Source: Saccoglossus kowalevskii
Taxonomy: Eukaryota; Hemichordata; Enteropneusta; Harrimaniidae
Assembly (NCBI RefSeq): GCF_000003605.2
Contig: NW_003146283.1
Coordinates: forward strand, 459,328-485,230
Direction: 5' to 3'
Length of the DNA stretch: 25,903 nt
The position numbers and the translations under genes are program-made. Positions 19,988-25,903 of this stretch are shown in pieces. The stretch's first letter is position 1. Every line of letters starts with the position of its first letter. Below the pieces are notes generated by a model. It searched no databases and had not been told where the DNA came from. It saw only the letters and a list, made by a program, of their open reading frames with translations.

Positions 19988-22900
19988 CTATAAGGAGAAA
20001 AGAAAATAGTGCCTGTTGGTGACTCAATAAGCTTGCAGCTTTCTAAATTTCATACATGACGTAGACTGCTGTAATTTTTGTCTCCATTAAATGTTTTGGG
20101 TCTATGGGCCACCATCCATCTATCTGACATCATTTCTTGGACATTCCTGGACAGATTTTGTTCAAAGTTGGTTCAAAGTCATAATATGCATAATAATACA
20201 TTTGCAATTGTGAATTGTTTTTTGTTTAATTTGTTCACATTTGACTGACAAGCAGCCATTTTTGTTCCAAAAAAGGCACTGAAAAAAAACATTTGAACAA
20301 TTGTCTCGTGTCACTTGTGTCAATTTCGAGCAGAGTTAGTCATGTCTATTCTTAAATTGAAATACAACTCAGAGCCATGTTTTGTTCACCTGCATCTCCA
20401 TTGGTCCTCTTTCCTCCATGGTGTAGCCACCAATCTGTTCCAGCAAATCATGACATTCTGGTCCAACATGAATTTTCAAAGCTGTGTAAGTGTACAAGAC
20501 AAAAGAACATTATTATCCCTGTAAGTATAGGCTGATTTTTTTTATAATTTATCAGGTACAGGTGCATTAGAATGTATTTGTATTACCTATTTCATCTACT
20601 AGTGAAAAGAGGAATCATACCCATTTGGTTCAAAATAAATTTTGATGGGAAAGGTTGTATGGCATTCAAAGGGTTTTCCCGCTGAAATACAAACCAATCT
20701 CCAAAAACATATTTAGTGCAAAGCACAGATAAAAATATTATCAAATCTGTAGGAGAATTTATATATATGGGTACTCCTGGCACTGAACATGTCAAGTGTT
20801 CCTACAAGTCAATTATCACATGCAAGAAATTTTATTCTGTTCCACATTGTCTTGACCTTAGAATTTAGTACAAGCTAGAACTGTGATTTCACAACTTCTT
20901 AACCTCAGTAATGTTAATTTCCAAACATCAATAAAGAAAAAGACAGGTTCGAGCATGTTGACAAATACTCACCTAAACCACTTGATTCCATACGAGCAGC
21001 AACACTCACAGTGTCTCCAAATAAACAGTAGCGAGGCATAGTAAGACCAACAACACCGGCTAGGCAGGGCCCTAAAATTTAATATTATTTCCTAATTTAA
21101 ACTTAATTGCTAAAGATTTTTGTGAGATTTATTATTATCTTTACATAATAAATAAAACAAACCTGTATGGATTCCAACTCTGAGTTGTAGGACTTTTTCC
21201 GGAAGATGTCGAACTTTAAAAGTAGACAGTGCATCTAATAGATGCATAGCAGATGAAGCAATCTGACCAGCATGGTTGATTCCATTTCTGAGAGGTAAAC
21301 CCGACACAAGCATATAAGCATCACCAATGGTTTCAACTTTATAGACGTCATAATTGTCAATGATAGCATCAAACATGGTGTACAGATCATTCAGCATATT
21401 GACAACCTGAAATAAAGAAAATATCAGGTGATTGTTTTACCATTATTAATCAATTTCAAATAAATCTCAAAAATATATGAGGTGTTATTCATGTGACAAT
21501 GAAGGATATCAGGTCAGCTATGTATCTTTAACAAACATTGAATGTGAGTGTGTGCCACAATCTGGGTATAAAGTTTTTAGTAAATTGCTCTAAACATGTA
21601 CGAGATATGTAATATAATAATATGAGGTTATTTTGAGGATACCACAAAGTATGTACGAAGACAGTACAGCTGAAGTATCAACCGACACACAGGGAGGGCG
21701 ATGCAACAACGTACTGTCTGAGTGCATACTTTGAGGTATCTTCGTAATAACCTTATTATTATTATACATCTTATACATCATGGGAATGCCGAAATCCAAA
21801 AAGTTTAGAACAGAATCAGCGAACTTCTTTGTGTGGAGTCCGATCAAACTCTGGTGGCAGCCATGTTTGTTTTTATTATTATAGGACGCTTACACGCATA
21901 ATCATCCCAACCTCCTGTTCGCTTCCGCTTTTCAGTCCCTTTTTTTCGCTCGCTTTTGAGACAGCTTGTTGAATTCGAACGGACAATTTCCACTTTATTG
22001 TCAACCGTGAAAAACCGGAATCACTTGCATTTATATTTCCTGATTGTTGAGTCTTTGCAATGTGTTTATAATTTGTATATTGTTGTATTATTGTTGTTCC
22101 CCCTAAGTAGAAGACAAGCTGAAGGATCATGAAGCTATAAATAGCAGTTCCATGCTAAGCCTAAAATGAAACCTAATATTACACCTCCTTGTGCATTTGT
22201 TTGGTATGACAGGATGTTTGTAAATATTTAGAAAAATCTTGTCTATCATTAATAATTTCGATTGTATGGAATGTATATCGTCCGTGTCCCAATAATTTGG
22301 AATATCGATTCCTATTTGTTTCTCCATGGGCGTCATTCAACACAATCAGCCAAGACAGGACAAACATTGATCGTAATTCATGGGAATCATGTCCCGTAAT
22401 TTTTCAACATTTGTTGGCAACTTCCGAGCTAAAAATGGTTAAAAATGTGGGTGTGGTTCTTTAGCAAAGTCCTTTTGATAATACAAACAAATATGGACCT
22501 GTGACTCAGGGTGTGCTCTAATTATGGGGCCTTTCAGCCAATCAATGATGTTGTAACAAAGCATATTTGACGCAAATTGAAGGGTCGTTGTACCAATCTC
22601 TGGTGTTGATTCACATAGTTTTTTGTGCTGTGACAGGCTTCAAAATTATTCACTGAAAAACATTTGGTATATTTTCAAAAGAGGTAGGATTTGACCTCAG
22701 TTCCAAAAGAAAAACTAGGCTGCAATAAACTAGTGTCCACGGAAAATCAGTTTTCTTTGCAAGTTGGGAAATGAGGTAAACCACACCAGGGTCGATGATT
22801 TTTGATATTGAAGGACTTTCGTGTGACTCGTAATTTTCAAATTCAAGTTGTTCAATCATCGACTGGTCACCAAATATTTACGACTACAGCTAAATTTGAC

Positions 22901-25120
22901 ATGTTTTTTTTGAAGCCCAATAAATTATTCATATATGTCAAGCTCTGTTGATTTTTTCAGGGCTTGTGACCCGTTTTATTCAAAAATATATTTTGTGAGC
23001 ACTCTATGTCAAAAGAAGTTATATGTAGCTATGCTTTTTTCACGGAATTGTCTCATTAAAATAAAATATATATTACATTTAGAACAAGAGGTCGCAGTGC
23101 AAGTTGCTTCCCGAACAATACATGTGTCTTACAACTATTAGATTTGAAGTGTCGTTCAGAATTTAATAATAGTTAATACTAGTTGTATCTTCACACTTTA
23201 CTATTAAAACCACAATTTTGACCACTCGTGCCACTGATCATGTTTGGTCGGGCGAGCGGTCGGTGTTTTCAATGAACGAGTGAGCGGAAAAAATGCGATT
23301 AAATTGCGGTTGGTTCCCGGTAGGACAAGACGGCACGGTAGGAAATTAGGCGATAAGCGGCCGTTTAAAAACAGATAAAAGCGGAACATTGGGCGAAATG
23401 AGTATTGTATCTCAGACAACACAAAGCACATATATTATTTTAACTATACATATAGAAAGCTGAATATTTATATTCAATATGAATCACTCAGTTTATTATT
23501 ATCCACAAAGACAAACAAATACTACTTTCCACCACCAGAGATAATACAAATTGACCCCAAAAAGTCAGCTCGAAATGGCCTAGTAGTACATATACAGGCT
23601 GAATCTTGAACATTTACAATGTATAGTATTGTAACCATACAGTCTAATTGTTGTAGAGATTTAAAAAATAATTAATTTAATGCACAAATTTAATTAAATA
23701 TATTGCAAATATGTCATAAAAATGGTGTATATGTTGTATGGTTTCACCTGAATTGGAGTGCTGGCAGCTGAGAGTGCAGTGAAACCAACAATATCAGAGA
23801 AGAACATAGTCACAGAGTCGTAGATTTCAGGTTGAACGGGAATCCCTTTCATCAAGTCTCCAGCTATAGATCTAAAATGAAATAAAAGCAATATTATAGA
23901 GTTTTAGAAACTTTACTCGATAGTTAATCAAAGTTTACCTACGGTAATTTATGCATAATATAAACATATACTGTAATAAACTGAGTTATTTTGCACCATA
24001 TGCACTTATGATACTTGGCTTTTGTCAGCTTTAAACTCAACTCTATTACTACTAACATTTTTTTTTAAATAGATGTTTGTATAATATAGAAAACATGCAG
24101 ATTATAATAAACTGTTCAATGTTAAAAACTACTAAGTTTCAATCTGGCAGGAGACTAGTTGTTCATGTTTGTCACGAACCAGAGAATGTATATTGTAAAA
24201 TATTGTAGTACGGAAACTTTTCATTGGAGATTTTAAGATAGTGGGTCACAGTGACTTAATTATGCAAAATTTCATATTTTAACATGGAAGTTGCTTTCCA
24301 GTATCCAAACTTAATGATAGATATATATATATATATTTTGTTCATTTATTTATATATTTTTCATACTAGTTTTATATGGACTTTCAAATGATTGACAGTC
24401 TGACATAAAGATAAATAATAATAATATTTACGGCGGTATCATGCGATGTAACAGGCCTTCAATTTTCTTCTTTTCTTTCTTCAGATCTTCAGTTTTCTCT
24501 TCAACCAACTCTTCCAAGTTATTGGTGTACCTTTCCATCAATGCTATCATGTTATCCAGAATATTGGACTTCCTGGAATAGATAAATATGATCACAGATT
24601 TAGGTAGAATGACTACTCATGAATGAAAATTCCCAGAATTTATCCGTTTTGCAATAAATATTGTACTTCCAGTCAATATAAGGATATGCAATTCAAAAAA
24701 AGTTTGGGGTCACCAGCCTATTTTTTGAAAAAAATAATTGTTGTATTTTAGTGAATATTGGCCATTTTGTCAGTATAATTGGTTCTTTTACATGTATGTT
24801 TGGTTTACCATACCTCATATTGTAGACTGGTGACAATGTTTGTTTCATGACTGACGTGTGTAGTACATTATTGTAGAACTAACTATTGGCTTCCAAATAT
24901 TATTACATGATACACATGTAATCACAATATAAGACTCACAGGCCCTCCTGCATTGGCTTCAACATTTCTCTGCACTTCAGGAACTCTGGTCTATCCAGTG
25001 GATCCTCACTCCAACAAGACCTCATTGTTAACAAGACACACTCAGGTGCAACTTCGTTTACATCACTGACGTTTGGACGATATGGAGGATCTAGCCCTGC
25101 CTTTACCCTGCTGATGATTT
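19925..25120 (-). CDS. Membrane receptor guanylate cyclase (natriuretic-peptide-receptor type), 3' seven exons
   Basis: Converts GTP to cGMP on the cytoplasmic side of the plasma membrane. Exons in transcript order: 25120-24940, 24572-24432, 23871-23748, 21406-21163, 21071-20973, 20481-20390, 19987-19925. All introns are GT..AG and all split codons agree. Visible are the end of the kinase-homology domain ([12 protein letters not shown]), the coiled-coil linker ([20 protein letters not shown]), then the class III cyclase domain: [11 protein letters not shown] with the first metal Asp, [10 protein letters not shown] with guanine-contacting Glu and second Asp, [22 protein letters not shown] with the guanine-contacting Cys, and a short tail [13 protein letters not shown]. 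About 313 residues lie in the window. Extracellular ligand-binding, transmembrane and most kinase-homology exons are beyond 25903. The usual N-T-A-S-R motif reads S-V-A-A-R. Which ligand class it serves cannot be told from this part. Confidence 0.96.
20390..20481 (-). CDS. Guanylate cyclase exon: end of cyclase domain
   Basis: Acceptor gtacacttacacag, donor ATGCAG|GTGAAC, 92 nt, phase 1 in, 0 out. Encodes [20 protein letters not shown] followed by [10 protein letters not shown]. Confidence 0.95.
20973..21071 (-). CDS. Guanylate cyclase exon: [10 protein letters not shown] segment
   Basis: Acceptor aaattttag, donor GGTTTAG|GTGAGT, 99 nt, phase 1 in and out. Encodes [32 protein letters not shown]. 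The Ser codon agt (21006-21004) sits where nearly all catalytic class III cyclases have Asn. The same bases form an internal gtgagt word (21009-21004) that looks like a splice donor. Confidence 0.95.
21163..21406 (-). CDS. Guanylate cyclase exon: cyclase core
   Basis: Acceptor ctttatttcag, donor ATACAG|GTTTGT, 244 nt, phase 0 in, 1 out. Encodes [51 protein letters not shown] and LQLRVGIHT. Carries guanine-contacting Glu and the second metal-binding Asp. Confidence 0.97.
21605..21769. mobile_element. Foldback/MITE element with about 60-bp arms
   Basis: The left arm (21605-21667) and right arm (21711-21769) are inverted copies: tgtaatataataat..., gaggttatt, gaggatacc, caaagtatg and acagtac on the left have reverse-complement partners on the right (gtactgtct, catactttg, ggtatcttc, aataacctt, attattatacat). 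The loop of about 43 bp is GC-richer. Non-coding. Confidence 0.85.
23236..23412 (+). repeat. GCG-rich dispersed repeat, copy 2
   Basis: Shares ordered words with 655-835: gcgagcgg, agcggaaaaaa, ggtcggt/ggttggttccc, ggaaattaggcgataagcgg, agataaaagcgg and cgaaatgagtattgtat. The copies are clearly diverged. Lies in the large cyclase intron. Confidence 0.75.
23748..23871 (-). CDS. Guanylate cyclase exon: start of cyclase domain
   Basis: Acceptor tttcattttag, donor ATTCAG|GTGAAA, 124 nt, phase 2 in, 0 out. Encodes [20 protein letters not shown] and [20 protein letters not shown], with the first metal-binding Asp. Confidence 0.97.
24432..24572 (-). CDS. Guanylate cyclase exon: coiled-coil linker
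   Basis: Acceptor ctattccag, donor CCGCC|GTAAAT, 141 nt, phases 2 in and 2 out. Encodes [20 protein letters not shown] followed by a Lys/Glu-rich helix and LLHRMIPP. This is the dimerisation/signalling helix between pseudokinase and cyclase domains. Confidence 0.95.
24940..25120 (-). CDS. Guanylate cyclase exon: end of kinase-homology domain
   Basis: Acceptor aacaactag before 25120; donor CCT|GTGAGT after 24940. Enters in phase 1 (a previous base plus aa, probably Glu) and leaves in phase 2. Encodes [15 protein letters not shown] and [17 protein letters not shown], the C-lobe end typical of receptor cyclase pseudokinase domains (compare CWxEDPxxRPxF). It is the most 5' exon found. Confidence 0.95.
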
Positions 25121-25220
25121 CTAGTTGTTAAAAAATAATTATTATTTTGTTTCTTATCAAAGTATTAAGTTAACCCTTGTACTATACTGCTAATATGTTA
25201 CATGATCTAAATCATCACAT

Positions 25221-25413
25221 GTAAGATGTTTATGTGTGATGTTAATAGTCAAAATGTTCATGTGAGATGTTAACAGTCAAAATGTTCATGTAAGATGATA
25301 ACAGTCAAAATGTTCATGTGAGATGTTAATAGTCAAAATGTTCATGTGAAATGTTAACAGTCAAAATGTTCATGTGAGATGTTAATAGTCAAAATGTTCA
25401 TGTAAGATGTTAA
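25221..25413. repeat. 28-bp tandem repeat in a guanylate cyclase intron
   Basis: Unit gtgagatgttaacagtcaaa plus atgttcat. Unit starts at 25234, 25262, 25290, 25318, 25346 and 25374, with a partial copy at 25402 and a degenerate one at 25221. Variants differ by single bases (gtaagatg, gtgaaatg, aatagtc). Confidence 0.93.
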
Positions 25414-25903
25414 GGTATAGATGCAGGTTCGTGGGCACTTGGGAGTGAATTTTCTTTTTTTTTGCTTTTTATTATCCAAACAGTCTTGGCTATAGACTGT
25501 AAAAATTTTTCAGCATTATGAATAGTGGAACATACTCAAAAGACGATTTTAGCAAACTTCTTACTGAGTGAATGGTTATGCAAATTAGCCATTATCTCCA
25601 CTTGTGTTTTTCAGTTTACCATGAAAATTCAAATCTAAATAGCTCGCACAATTCTTGTTTATTTTGAGTGAAACTTTCACACAACGTTTATCAGTTGTTT
25701 ATTAACAAAGGGGCGTCCAGGCGTATATATAGTATGTTTTGTTTTCATATTACAAAGTTGTCAAGCAGGATGTGTGCCGTATAGTCAATCCCGGTCAGTA
25801 TTTCACACTTCGAATGTCATTGTCCGAGAATGCAAAGCTTTAAAAATAAGCCCAGACGTCCTTTTGTTCGTAGAGACGTTGTCAAAATGGTGTGAAAATG
25901 TCA
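25414..25903. other. Intron continuing past the window edge
   Basis: No exon of the cyclase was recognised on the minus strand. An imperfect inverted-repeat pair is present at 25704-25726 and about 25847-25869 (aacaaaggggcgtccaggc against the reverse complement of gcccagacgtccttttgtt), suggesting a small MITE of about 166 bp. Confidence 0.5.

Larger units (their letters stand above)
21407..23747 (-). other. Large intron of the guanylate cyclase gene (2.3 kb)
   Basis: Holds the foldback element at 21605-21769, the second copy of the GCG-rich dispersed repeat, a possible third fragment at about 21915-21960 in inverse orientation (gcttccgctttt, tcgctcgcttttg), and AT-rich filler. Open frames such as 22650-22859 (-) have no recognisable motif. 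Confidence 0.75.

Noticed and set aside
22650-22859. Minus-strand frame with [18 protein letters not shown] in the cyclase intron, considered as an extra exon
   Set aside because: The flanking exons join in phase without it and the cyclase domain has no insertion there.
1-25903. CRISPR array, operon-like gene cluster or prokaryotic elements
   Set aside because: Repeats have no spacer logic, and genes are intron-bearing eukaryotic genes.

Overview
The window is animal (metazoan) nuclear DNA, AT-rich. It has spliceosomal introns with GT..AG borders, tens of dispersed or tandem repeats, and two protein-coding genes that point towards each other. The transposon mix (MITEs, a tRNA-derived SINE, a decayed BEL/Pao retroelement, tandem-repeat elements ending in 'ggacggacacac'-like tracts) together with a natriuretic-peptide-type receptor guanylate cyclase suggests a marine invertebrate. 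I cannot name the phylum from the sequence.

Left part (1-7859, + strand): most of an NCOA6 (ASC-2/RAP250/PRIP) nuclear-receptor coactivator gene. The conserved N-terminal block, the LxxLL box in its conserved context, very long Gln-rich stretches, a huge coding minisatellite of Met-Pro-Gly-Gln-Gln-x-x heptads, a Lys/Glu/Ser-rich second half, an RG-rich patch and a basic C-terminus can all be read. The first exons lie left of the window or were not recognised. Two large exons are in different frames, and their junction (about 4186-4451) is the main unresolved point of the gene model. A small last exon (7798-7859) was recovered by splicing.

Middle (7860-19857): no gene seen. It holds three kinds of inverted-repeat MITE (one TTAA-flanked kind present twice, one with TA ends present once complete and once truncated), a 38-bp CCAAT-bearing tandem repeat, an array of about 300-bp units (14160-15690), a dead BEL/Pao pol fragment (16190-17240, - strand) with a MITE piece inside it, a duplicated palindrome, a tRNA-derived SINE (- strand) and a second array of about 145-bp units (18620-19857). 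The two arrays share an internal phrase and a near-identical 3' terminus.

Right part (25120-19925, - strand): the 3' seven exons of a membrane receptor guanylate cyclase. They cover the end of the kinase-homology domain, the coiled-coil linker, the complete class III cyclase domain and the stop codon, all joined by consistent splice phases. Metal-binding Asp residues and guanine-selecting Glu and Cys are present, but the Asn of the usual N-T-A-S-R motif reads Ser. The extracellular, transmembrane and most kinase-homology exons lie right of the window. Its introns carry a foldback element, a GCG-rich dispersed repeat also found in the left flank of NCOA6, and a 28-bp tandem repeat.

The two genes have no evident functional link: one acts in nuclear chromatin/transcription, the other makes cGMP at the membrane. 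I found no convincing novel multi-gene system. The best leads are the NCOA6 frame junction, the cyclase Asn-to-Ser change and the two related repeat arrays.
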